64,000 nucleotides of DNA, taken from positions 514,473-578,472 of the forward strand of contig JACSVZ010000003.1 in assembly GCA_014706295.1 (NCBI GenBank). The letters are read 5' to 3'. Position numbers and translations under genes: made by a program. The notes under the pieces were generated by a model. It was not told where the DNA came from. It saw only the letters and a list, made by a program, of their open reading frames with translations, and did not search any database. Origin of the DNA: Lycocorax pyrrhopterus obiensis. Lineage: Eukaryota > Chordata > Aves > Passeriformes > Paradisaeidae. The first letter of the stretch is position 1, and every line of letters begins with the position of its first letter. This document shows positions 26,914-37,165 of the stretch, piece by piece.

Positions 26914-27334
26914 AAATTCCTGAACACTCCTTGGCATGGAGTGGGGTGGCCAGAGCTGTGGCAATGCCAGGGGTGTGCGTGGACAGGTGACCATGTTAAC
27001 TGCTCCCAGTGCCGATGGATGCCGAGTTCCCCATCCCCGTGGCTCGCCCAGCACCCCAGCCTGGCTACAAGCGCTTTCCTGTGCGTGCCTCGAACGCCAT
27101 CCCCGGAGCATCCCGAAGTGCCGGATCGGCAGGAGCGCGGGCAGAGCTGGAGGAACAGCCGGGTCTCTGCTGCTGGGGACGCGACTCCGGGCATGGAACG
27201 GGCCGCGTGGGAATCCCTGGATCCTCTCCCTGTCCCTGGCATCGCTCTGGCCCATCGCCCTCCCGCCCAGCCCGTCCTGCTTTGTCCCGGAGCGTCCCCC
27301 AGGGCCCGGCTCGGGGTTAGTTCAAGTCTAGCCT

Positions 27335-27800
27335 ATTTAGATAACCTTCTGGTGGGTCTATAGAGAGCCCGGTGTCCCTGCTGGAGGATCTCGCTACAAA
27401 TGAGCCAATCCTCCTAATCTCCTTATCGTTGTAGGCCTCAGCCTCCGGGCCTGGTTATCTGCGTGGATAAAAGAAAAGGGACACTGCACAGCACCTATCC
27501 CGGCAGAGACCCCTCCCCTTTAATCCTGCCAGGGTTGTTTCTCCCTTTATCCCCCTCTCCCAAATCCCCAGCGAGAAGCCCCCGGCCCCCCGGCTGCCGT
27601 CCCCTCCCGCGCGGGCCGGGAGGCAGAAAGGCCGGGCAGGGCTGCGCGGGGATGCTCTTATCGCCAGCACCTGGAGCGGGGAGCGGGGCTGGGGCGCAAA
27701 TCCCCCCGGCCCCGGCCGGCAGGGAGGCTTAGAGGGGCGGGGGGCTGCTCCGTGCCCCTCCGGAGCTCCCTGCCTGATAAGTACTTTAATCATTCAGGGC
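27335..27800. promoter_or_regulatory. GATA-motif cluster and CpG-rich element, block D
   Basis: GATA cores recur at about 27350 (AGATAACC), 27423 (CTTATCG), 27453 (GTTATCTG), 27464 (GGATAAAAG), 27547 (TTTATCC), 27657 (CTTATCG) and 27775 (CTGATAAG), with a CCAAT word near 27404. A CpG-dense segment lies at about 27590-27760. Block A holds the same at about 4850-5310. This density in under 450 bp is notable for GC-rich DNA. Confidence 0.4.
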
Positions 27801-28194
27801 CAGGAGTCCCCCGGGGCGCGGGCTAAGCCCTGCGCATTCCTGCCGCACACAATTAGGGCTCTTCCCCCCCTCCCTCTGCACATTTTTCCCTCGCTTTCAT
27901 TCCTGCCCTCCACCCTTTCACCTTTGCGGCAGCCCCCTCTTCTCTGCTTGGTCCCCACCCCATCCCCATTTCTTCCCAAGTCCTCTTGTCCCCCTCTCAA
28001 ATTTCCGTCTTTATCCATTTCTTGGTCCCCCTCCGGCCTTTCCCCTCTCCTTCCCCCACCCCATTTTCACCCCTACCCTCTTCACATCCTTCCTTCCTCC
28101 AGCCCCTGCTCCCCTTTCCCCCTTTTCCCTGTTTGCTCTTTGTCAGCCTGTTCTCCATCCCTCAGCCTGCCTCTAATTTCTGATTAATATGTTC

Positions 28195-28520
28195 TTAGCC
28201 AAGGAAAAGGGAGAGCGAGAGAGAGAAAGGGAGCGGGAGAGAAAAGAAGGAATCTTCTAAATAAATCATTTAGTCATGTGAGGAGCTAATCTCCAAGTGA
28301 CGGCCTGTGTTTATCTAGTTTTTAGCAGTGCATGTTAAATAGTGATATGGGACTAATTTTTTTTTCCGCTGGAGCTGCTGTGAAGGGATTTTTAACTTCA
28401 TTTCCCAGAAAGAAAAATGGTGAAAGCAGAGATAAGGCCCCCGAGCAGCTCTTCCCCTGAACCGGCAGCCAGTGCAATTAAACACGACGCCACCGAAAGG
28501 GCAGCCGAGCCCACGCTGCC
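28195..28520. promoter_or_regulatory. Candidate conserved island, block D
   Basis: AT-balanced sequence with AAATAAATCATTTAGTCATG, GAGCTAATCTCC, TTTATCTAG and AGAGATAAGG. Block A carries the same at 5710-6030. It has no repeat homology and no coding frame. Confidence 0.3.
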
Positions 28521-29196
28521 AATTACTGATGCCTTCCCCCATGCCAGGCTCTGGCGTGCTGGGATCAGCCTCCTTGGCACCCCCTGGGCTGCTCCACGCT
28601 GCCCTGGCATCCCCCTTGTGCCCTCTGCCGCCTGCGTGGCCTCGGACGCGGCGCTTGGCACAAGGCTCTGCTCCCCTGGGGCTCTGCAGGACACACAGAA
28701 ATCGCTGCTGTGCCTTGGGGGGCATCGGGGCTGGGCTAGAGACAAGTTTGGTGAAGGAAACCTCTGGTCTTGCAACAAGGTGGGCAAATATTGCCACTGG
28801 AAAACGTCCAAACCCAAACATTTGCATTTTTCTGGGGATTAACAGTTTTTTTCCTCTCTGCACTGGACCCCTGGACAAAGCTGGCCTGAATTTTGAGCTC
28901 TTTTGGGATCTTCCCCCTCAAGAGATGAACAGACACAGCATATTTTAATCTATGTATTATTCCCTGACTATTTTTCCCCCTTTCCCTCCTGGCTTGCTGA
29001 ACAATCTCATCTTCCCAGGGTCACAAAACCTCGCTGTGATCCCTTACAAGCCCCTCGTCCTCTGGCTCATTTTCCAGAGAGGCAAAATTGTTCCCTTTTG
29101 GTCCCATCTCCCTCCTTCCAGCAGGTGCTCCCTGCTCCCAGCCTGGTGCTTCACAGCCCCTTCCCATTTTCCTGCCTCTTTTTGAGGGGAAGAAGT

Positions 29197-29350
29197 CACG
29201 GAATCACGGAATCATGGAATGGTTTGGGTTGGAAGGGAACTTAAAGCCCATCCAGTCCCACCCCATGGAACAAGGACACCTTCCACTATCCCAGGTTGCT
29301 CCAAGCCTTGTCCTTGAACACTTCAGGGATGGGACAACTCCAGCTCTTGG
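29197..29350 (-). mobile_element. CR1 LINE 3' end with terminal 8-mers
   Basis: Read on the minus strand, this ends in 'cttccaacccaaaccattcc' followed by ATGATTCC/GTGATTCC 8-mers, the diagnostic CR1 terminal repeat. The body includes the 'ggatgggctttaagttccc' part. It is 5'-truncated, as almost all CR1 copies are. It lies just outside the right edge of block D. Confidence 0.93.
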
Positions 29351-29539
29351 GTGACAATGTCTGTCTCTGGTAGATAAGGAAAGGAGAGGGCAGTGAGTCC
29401 CCCAGGGCAGAGGGTCGGGGGATGGACAGGGGGATAATCAGTGGGGAAAGGAAGGTGGAATCCATCCCCACAGCTCAGCTTCTTTCAGAAGACACCTCCT
29501 GCTCCCAGCAGCTTCTCCAGACATTCCCAGATGCTCCCT

Positions 29540-29950
29540 GGGCAATTAGAGGAAAATATTGAAATACATATAATTATTTTTAACTCGCCAGGCAGCTCCC
29601 ATGATAAGGGGCTTTTCCCTGGAGCCCAGAAAACCCCTTGGGAGCCACCCAGCCCTTCTCCCTGGCTGCCTTTGGAGCCTCCTGGGGTGGGTGGATAATG
29701 AGTGGGCAGGAGAGGCAGCTAATTCCCGACGAGAGCTTGGGGGGGGAGCTCGCCAGCAATTGCAATTAAGCCCTGAGCATTAAAGCCCTGGTAATAAGGG
29801 GCTGGGCTGAGGGGAGGCAGAGCAGTAATTTAAATGATGGCCAGCTCAAATATGGAACGTCTGAATGCTCTCTCCAAGAGATTTATACGAGCACGGGCCT
29901 ACCTCGCTCATTTATTTCGTTAACGAGCTCCTCATTGGTGTCTCTGCCTG
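29540..29950. promoter_or_regulatory. AT-balanced islands right of block D
   Basis: Two nearby islands, about 29540-29600 (AATACATATAATTATTTTT) and about 29750-29945 (GCAATTGCAATTAAGCCC, GTAATTTAAATGATGG, TTATTTCGTTAACGAG), carry homeodomain-type TAATTR words. The stretch between them is GC-richer. Confidence 0.35.
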
Positions 29951-31730
29951 TGGGAGATGGGTGGAAAGAGGGATATGGGATCCGTGGTGGGACCATCCCT
30001 TGTGTGCATCCTGCTGAGCCCTGGAAGCTCGGTGTGCCCCACCGAGGCGCGGGCAGTGCTTCCCATCCTTGAACTTCAGGATGCTGAGGAATTTCCTCCA
30101 CCCTCTGCCGCTCCTTGGTGCAACCAGAGCCAAAATCTGTGAGGTGATGGAGGGTTTGGGGCTGGGGGCATCCAGGGGCACTGGGGGGGTGTGGGCAACT
30201 CCCCTTTGGTGTGGGCTCACCCTGACTGTGGCCAACAGCTTCCCATCCTGGGAGGATCCATGGGAAAAAGCTGGATCGGCCCAGGAAGCAGGAAAATGGA
30301 AAAGGTTTGTGATGCTCCAGGGTAAGGGTGGGAGTGGGACCACTTGCTGGAAGGAGGGACCAAACCAAAAACCTCTGGAAAATGAGCCAGAGGATGAGGA
30401 GGTTGCAAGTGATCACAGCGAGATCCCGCGGGCCTGTTCAGTGGGATGAAGTAATGAGGAAAGCTGAAATTCTTTGGGACAGCAAATCCTCCTCATCCCC
30501 CCGTGGCAGGGATGGAAAGATAATGGGAAGCATGGACCCCCAAAATGCTGGAATGGGAATATTTTGCACAGAAAGAAAAGTGCCAGTGCCCAAACCCTCC
30601 CTGCCCTCAGTGGCTCAGCCACCCCTGGGGACACGGCGGCGTGGGGACCCCTTCCGTGCCACCCCCGGCACCTCCCGGCTGCTCCCCCTCGGAGTGTCCC
30701 TCGGGCGGGTGGCTGGGAACAGCTGTCGGAGAGCTGAGATCTAATGGCTGCCTGGAGAGCAGTTAGTGGATAATTAATATTTGCAGCACAGAGCTGTGAT
30801 TGCTCTACATCTTCCTGCTGACAGCGGCGTGGGGAGGGAGCCCGCTCCGGCCGGGCTGGGAGGGATCCCAAGCGCGGGGCCTGGAGCCCTGGAAGCGAGC
30901 AGGGAGCTCGACCAGTCCCTTCACCCAAAATACTTGGAGATCCTCATCTGAGTGTGGGAGATGGAGTGTAAAAAACCCCTGGATGCAGCAAAAGGGCATC
31001 ACAACGTGGGTGTGGAGCCAGTGGGGCTCCATCCCTGCATCCCGTGGCAGTACCAAGGACAACCTGCCTGTAAAACCCCCTCGGGGGGATTTGGGGTGTG
31101 GAAATGCACCCACCCTTCAGTCATTTCATTTTTTTGTCTTTGGAGAAGAAGCCTAAGTAGAAAAGTGTCTCCAAGCTCCCGTGGAAAAAAACAGTTCTGT
31201 TCCCTGCCCTGGGGATAGGCAGGATGGGGATGCTTGGTGTGCCCCAAACCCTTGGGAGGGGCAGTAGGAACACCCAGCCCTGCCTGGCACAGGGAAGGAC
31301 AGTGGGGGACGCAGGACAACAAAATCAGGAGCGAGGAGAGAGGGGGGACAAGTGCTGGGGCAGGGGGATGAGCAGACAGGGCACGAGGACACACAGGAGA
31401 GGCTCCAAAACACCAGCAGACATTTGGGAAGGCAAAACCCGAATGCTTGGCCCCGATGAGCTGAGCTCTGCCTGCCCTGGGACAGGCCCAGCCAGGCTTT
31501 GACCTTGGGCTGAGCTCCCGGCTGAGCCTGGAGCGCTCCCGCCTGCCAGCCCTGGCGAATCCCTCCTGGGCTGCGAGGGAAAGGGACGCTCCAGCCAGGC
31601 CACAGCTCCGGGCATCCCCACCCCGGTCACCTCCTGAGGGAGCAGGTCCTGAGCACAGAGCCCTCCCAGCTGGGAAAACAAAGGAGGCGAGGCAAAAGCA
31701 GGAAGAAAAGGCTCCGTGCAGCAGGCAGGG
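29950..31730. other. Intergenic sequence, little to report
   Basis: This is GC-moderate single-copy sequence with no gene or CR1 recognised. A small island at about 30725-30810 (GATAATTAATATTTGCAGC) may be regulatory. Open frames are short and unpatterned. Confidence 0.6.
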
Positions 31731-31734
31731 ACTC

Positions 31735-31895
31735 AGTTATCCTTCTTTATTAGTGTTGTTTCCCGAGTTTTTTTTTGGCGAGGAGCAATTCCAGCGGTCC
31801 CTGGCTGCGAGCGGGTTTGCTGCAGCTCGTGGCACGCAGTTAATTCCCTGAACTGTTTAATTGAACAGCTCTGAGCGTGCAGACAGAACACCGGC
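31735..31895. promoter_or_regulatory. Candidate conserved island
   Basis: The sequence contains GCAGTTAATTCC followed by CTGTTTAATTGAACAG, a near-palindrome, in a GC-moderate setting. It has no coding potential. Confidence 0.3.
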
Positions 31896-32639
31896 ACTTG
31901 GCTCTTCCGAGAGCGGCCTCGACACCCAGCCAAGAAAAGGGGAAACGCAAATGCCGTGCTTGGGAGAGGCTCAGATCCCACTCAGCTCCTGCTCCCTCTG
32001 CCGGCAGCAGCTCCTGGGGCTGCGGAACACACGGAGGGTGGCGAAGGAAGACGTGGATGGATCCCACAGGGAAGGATCCCACTGCCCTTGGAGAGTGCTT
32101 GGTGAGGAGCATCCCCCTCAGCCGGGCCTTTCCCTGGCTGCTTTGAGGGGCTGGGAGGGTAAACGCAGCTGGTGCTCCAGCCCCATCCCCATCCCCATCC
32201 TAAGCAAATCCCCCTTCCACGAGGATTTCAGGGTTGTGTCTCCTCTTTGGTCGAGCATCAGGAGCTGCATCAGGCTCCACCACCTGGGAAGATGCAGGAG
32301 GACGTGGGAAGCCTTTCCAAATCCAGCTCCAGCCCTGGGAAAGGGGAAAGGGAGAGAAGGCCCTTGCTCTGGGGTGAGGGTAGCACCATGTGACCCTACA
32401 GATGTGTTGCCCATCGGGATGCAGCGGGACGATGTGATGCTCCAGGAGAAGATGATCCTTCAGGACAACATGATACTTCAGGCCAACATCCAACCCAGCC
32501 ATGACCCCAAACCCATCCCCAGCCTTTCCTCTGGAGGCAGGATGGGAGCAGGGGCTGCCCCCACACCCAGGCCCCCCATCCCTGTGCCGTCCCCCAGCCG
32601 AACCAGAGGAAAAGGAGGCTGCTTGTGCCGCGGCTGCCC

Positions 32640-33085
32640 GGATTAACCAATCCTATAAATAGCGGGGCGGCCGCGGCAGCACCACCCCAGCCCCGGGCCT
32701 GCCAGGGGCCGCCTCGGCTGCCACTTGATCTGCCCGCCTCCGGTATTATCCCTCCAATTTCTGCCGCAAAGCCCGGAGTGCCTGGGCTGGCGCACGCGGG
32801 AGTTCACACCTAGAGAACAGAGCCTTATCTCGGCGCCGTGTGCAGGACAAGGCTGTTTTACTCCTCCCTCCATAACCCTCTTAGACTTAATCCCGTCTTT
32901 AATGCCGCTTGGAAGGGGGCTTTGAGCGGCTGTGCAGCCTAACTGGCTCTGACCTCTCCGGCTGCTCTCTCATGCCCATTTGGAGAATTCCGACTTCCAG
33001 AGCGATAACAGCAGCCCGGTAAATCCTCGCTGGGGAGCTAAAGCGATTGTCACACTTAGGGGAAGTTTACTCGCCAAGCAAACTT
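32640..33085. promoter_or_regulatory. Candidate element with CCAAT and TATA words
   Basis: ACCAATCC and TATAAATAG (32654-32662) precede a NotI-containing CpG-rich stretch (GCGGCCGCGGC). The next 400 bp are GC-balanced and unrepetitive, with TATTATCCC, CCTTATCTCG and GCGATAACAG words. This may be a promoter on the plus strand or an enhancer; CCAAT lies only about 7 bp from TATA, which is not a usual promoter spacing. Confidence 0.3.
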
Positions 33086-33479
33086 GGAGCAGCTTCCCAG
33101 CCCCGGCGGAGCGGCGTGGGGGCTGCCCGAGGTGCGGGGTGAGGAGGAGGCACCCGGTGGGTTTTGGGGATGACGGTCCCCGTTTTAGTTTTGTCGGTGT
33201 GGATTTGGGATGAAGCGCTTGAGGGAGGATTTCTGGCGGCCTTCATCCACCTGGGAAGCAAGATGGGGGCTCCCAGCTCTCCGAACATACCCGTGATGCT
33301 CTTCCCTCATGGATTCCCCCAAAATAAAGCAGCTGTGGGCTCTAAAACACCTTGCTGTTGTCCACCCCACAAATCACACCCCGTTTTCCACTATTCCCAT
33401 CCACCCCACAGTGCAGAAGCAGCCGTCCCGACGCTCATCCTGGAATAAAGGCCCTCCCCGTGCGGCCCCGTGCGGGCCC

Positions 33480-33770
33480 CGGCAGCGCTGGGAATCGACA
33501 CCTTTCTGTTCCGCTTTAAATTAATCAAACCCAGAGTCCCTATATTAATACTGTGGTGGGAATTAAAATCATGCAACGCATTAAAGATGTAATTTAAAAT
33601 TAATAACTCATAATTATTTATCATGGCGTATCAGCTGGGCTATGAATTTTCTCTTCTCACCCAGCATTCATTTCCTTCCCTTCCCTCCTTCCCGTGCCTC
33701 TAATAGCTGCCGGACCATTATGGATATCTGTGAGGGATTTTTGGGGAGATGCTGAGCTTAAGATGTAACA
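33480..33770. promoter_or_regulatory. AT-rich island
   Basis: A dense run of homeodomain-type words (TTTAAATTAATCAAAC, TATATTAATACTG, AAAATTAATAACTCATAATT, ATTTATCATGG) lies in about 150 bp, followed by pyrimidine-rich sequence. It is not a known repeat. Confidence 0.4.
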
Positions 33771-34324
33771 TTCCCAATTTTTTATTTATTTTTTCTTCCC
33801 CCCTCCCTGGTATTCCTTGGGGTTGGTGGGAGAAGCTTCTCTGCGGTGACGAGGAGGAGGAGGACGCTGAGCCTGGCGGTGCTGCCTCCTAAATGAGGGT
33901 CTGGCTTTTGCCATGTGCTGATGACTTCGGAGGAGCCAGCTGTGCTTGGCCATGCAAAGCCCAGGAAAGGCCTTGGAATGATGAGGAGTTTCCATCTCCA
34001 CCCTGCTTCAGACCACCAGGAGCTTCCTGTGGCCCTTCCCCACCGGTTCTCCAAGGCGGAATTACGGATGAAGAGCAAGATGGATCCATCCTTCCGGCCA
34101 TCCTCCACCCTGCTCCTGTTCCCCCAGCAGCCAGAAGGGACAGCTCAGCCGTTTTCTAGGGAAAACGTGGAAAAAGCAGTGGTGAAACCAAGGTGGGAGG
34201 AAGAGAGCGAAGCCCAGCATCCCTGCAGGTCCTGCGCTCCCCTGCCTCCCTCAGCGAGCTGTGCCTGAATCAAATCCCAAGCAGCGGCTGGTGGAAGCTC
34301 ACAGGAGGGGGAAAAAAGAGGCAG

Positions 34325-34540
34325 GAGCAGCTCTGTCTCTTTAAAAATAAATAAATAGATAAAGACTAAAAAAATGCAATAAGTATATGCAAATGTGTTG
34401 AGCCGAACATCGCTGTCTGTGAAACAGATGAGGGAGAAAGTGCTTGAAGCTAGAGAGGAATGAGGCAGCCAGCGCTGACCTCGGGGTTAATAATTTTTAC
34501 TTCTCCATCTCATTCCGTCCATAAAAAAAAATACGAGGGG
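34325..34540. promoter_or_regulatory. AT-rich island with POU octamer
   Basis: An exact octamer ATGCAAAT lies at 34387-34394, flanked by AATAAATAGATAAAG and later GGTTAATAATTTTTAC. It ends against a purine-rich GGGAGG segment at about 34540-34590. Confidence 0.35.
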
Positions 34541-34559
34541 GGAAGGAGGGAGGGAGGAG

Positions 34560-36060
34560 GCGGCGCGGGAGGGAGGGGAGGGGAGGGCTGGGAGCCGGAT
34601 GCCGAGGGGAGCCAGCGGCACCCGGAGCTCGTCCCGCCCCGTGGGAGCCGCGGAGGCTGCGGGAGAGGGGCTGGGGCCGTGTGGGGCTGAGGGAGTTGTG
34701 TGCAGCTCCTCACAAGGCACAGAAAGCACCGGAGATCCAGGCTGCAGCTCTCCTCCTGTGAGGATGGGAATGAAACAGCGCAGTAAACACCCCAGACCTG
34801 GTGGCTTTCCCAAGCCCTGATGGGGCAGCTCCTGTGAGGGTGGCTGGTGGGTGATGGTGGAGGGGAAACGCTGCTGCTTCACCCAACACGGCGCTTCCAC
34901 AGGCTGACAAAACCTCTGCTTTCCCTCAGATCCCTGGTCCTTGATGGAAAACCCACCCAGTGCCAAAATTCCAGCAGCAGCAGCAACATCCTGCATCCCA
35001 TAGCACTGTTGGACTCCCCCGTGCTGCACCCGAGGGTGGCTTCAAAAGTGGGTGCACCAAAGGGGATAAAACTTGGATGTATTTATGTGTATGTATTTCT
35101 TACCCCTCGGGTGTTCCATCAGGCAGTTTGGCTGTTCTCTGAACGAAGGCCTAAATTGTTCTGGGATGCTGGAAAGATGCAGCCACAGCCCAGTGCCTGG
35201 GGCGGTGTTCCCACTCTGCCGACCTGCAGAGTATTAACCAGACCAGCATTCCTGATTCCTTTGCAACCCAGGCTGGGTTTTAGCTACAAAAATCCCTAAA
35301 TCCCTCCCTGGGTGTGGGAGCTCCTCAGGTGTGCCCAGTGACTCCCACATCCTCAGGTGTTTGGAAGCACACACTCGTTTTTCCTGCTTTTCCCCTCCTA
35401 TGTAGGACCCTATTCCTCAAACACTGAATAAAGGAAAAGCCCCTTCATACCCCAAATAACCCCAAACCATCCCGTGCTGCAGCAGGCAGGGGTAGGGGAC
35501 CCAGCACTGGAGCAAATCCTGCTGTGCTGCACCCACAGCCCTTCAAACATGGGGCAGATCCTGTGGGAAGGCTGAGCCCCACAGGGCTCTGGGGTGCCCA
35601 GGGTCTCACTGGCTTTCATGGGTCCTCCCAAACCCCAGCCCTTCTCCTCTGCAGTGCTCTCCACACCCTGTGTCCCCGCTATTCCCGCTGGGAATAACAA
35701 GAGCAAGGGGATCAACACCTGCCAGTGCCTGGGGCAGCCATCACCCTCCTCATCCCTGGGGGAGCTGGTGCTCCCTGCGGGAGGATTGCGGGGAAGAACC
35801 CCAGCTCTGCTCAGCCCTGGGCAAGCCCCAGGAGCTGCCTTTTCCCAAGGGAGGATCTCAGTGGAAGGATGGAGCCCGGCCCCTCCTGAGCTGGGCTGTC
35901 TGCGTGGCCGAAATCAGCAGCAGGGCTGGAGCCCTGGCAGGAGAGCTGCAGTTCGGCTCTCACTCGGCTGCCCCAGCTCTGCAGCCCCCTCCCCACGCGG
36001 CCACCCCCACATCTCCCCGCCTGCCTGCTGAGGGCATCGTCCTCGCTCCACCCGGCAGCC
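34560..36060. other. Intergenic sequence, nothing distinctive
   Basis: GC-rich single-copy DNA. A GC-dense patch at 34560-34700 has few CpGs in a regular pattern. A small (AGC)n run is seen near 34973-34984. No repeat or gene was recognised. Confidence 0.6.
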
Positions 36061-36068
36061 TGTGCAAG

Positions 36069-36573
36069 CCTGCATCCTTCCATGCATCCTTCCATGCATC
36101 CCTCCCTGCATCCCTGCCCTGCATCCCTGCCTGCATCCCTCCCTGAATTCCTCCCTGCATCCCTGCCCTGCATCCCTGCCCTGCATCCCTCCCTGCATCC
36201 CTGCCTGCATCCCTCCCTGCATCCCTGCCTGCATTCCTGCCTGAATTCCTCCCTGCATCCCTGCCTGCATCCCTCCCTGCATCCCTGCCTGCATTCCTGC
36301 CTGAATTCCTCCCTGCATCCCTCCCTGCATCCCTGCCTGCATCCCTGCCTGCATCCCTCCCTGCATCCCTGCCTGCATCCCTCCCTGCATCCCTCCCTGA
36401 ATTCCTCCCTGCATCCCTGCCTGCATCCCTGCCTGCATCCCTCCCTGCATCCCTGCCTGCATCCCTCCCTGCATCCCTCCCTGAATTCCTCCCTGCATCC
36501 CTGCCTGCATCCCTGCCTGCATCCTTCCCTGCATCCTTCCCTGCATCCCTGCCTGCATCCCTGCATCCTTCCC
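36069..36573 (+). repeat. 12-bp minisatellite (CCTGCATCCCTS)n
   Basis: About 42 tandem units of a 12-bp motif alternate CCTGCATCCCTG and CCTGCATCCCTC, with recurring CCTGAATTCCTC variants. GAATTC occurs at 36145, 36243, 36303, 36399 and 36483. The last three intervals (60, 96, 84 bp) are exact multiples of 12, which points to higher-order units. The minus-strand frames reading MQGGMQAG-like or GCREGCRQ-like repeats are translations of this satellite, not a gene. A degenerate trail with CAAGCCTG units continues to about 36760. Confidence 0.95.
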
Positions 36574-36954
36574 CACATTCCTCCCCGTGCAAGCCTGCTT
36601 CCCACCTCGCATCCCTCCCTGTGTCCTTCCTCATACAAGCCTGCATCCCACCCTGAATCCTTCTTTGTGCAAGCCTGGTTCCAGCCCTGCAGCCTTCCCT
36701 GCTCCCCTCCTCGCTTCCCTTCCTGCCTCTGCCCCCACATCCCTCCCCAAGCAAGCCTGAGCATCCCCTCCCCAGGAACCCCCTTCTCCCGCCGTTTTGC
36801 ACCCTCCCAAAGCTCCCCCTGAACCAGCCCAGCACCCCCAGAGCGCACCCCCAGCCCCGGCCCGTCCCGTTCTGCCGAACCCGTGACCCTGTGACCGTCA
36901 CCGCGGCGTCGCTGCCGGGGCCACGCCGGGGAAGCGCCTCCTCCCCCCCCACCC

Positions 36955-37165
36955 TCGGGCGCTAAATGGAAGCGGCAGATCGATCCCGAGTGTGCCAAAC
37001 TGACACGGAGCCTCATTAGGGGTTAGTTTTCATCCTCCTGCTCCCTGGCAGCCTTCACATTATCCCATAAAATTTATTTACTATTTCATGAATACATAAG
37101 CAGCAGGCAAACGCCGGCTTTTTATATATTTACACTGTATATATTTCACGGGAGAGTTATGTGTG
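36955..37165. promoter_or_regulatory. Candidate conserved island
   Basis: The sequence contains AAATTTATTTACTATTTCATG, AATACATAAGCAG and TATATATTTACACTGTATAT in one 200-bp block following a CpG-rich segment. The last word has two TATAT arms around TTACACTG. No repeat homology is visible. Confidence 0.4.

Larger units (their letters stand above)
18067..28953 (+). repeat. Block D: clean reference copy of the duplicated unit
   Basis: Its left part (18067-26447) is the template for noisy block B, and its right part (22530-28953) is the partner of block A. It joins single-copy sequence on both sides (C on the left, intergenic on the right) without a visible break, so it is the best representation of the true locus. 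It contains GATA-motif clusters, CpG-rich patches, a G-rich hexamer repeat, a long polypyrimidine tract, one CR1 fragment and several AT-rich islands. No protein-coding exon was recognised. Confidence 0.9.

Noticed and set aside
31861..32646. 261-codon plus-strand ORF
   Set aside because: No domain, no splice or promoter context, and only GC-rich bias; it is consistent with chance.
36069..36573. CRISPR-like repeat array
   Set aside because: The units are contiguous 12-mers without spacers, in a vertebrate genome; it is a minisatellite.
35811..37016. 401-codon minus-strand ORF with GCREGCRQ-type repeats and an overlapping MQGGMQAG-type ORF
   Set aside because: Both read through the 12-bp minisatellite, whose length is a multiple of three, so several frames stay open.
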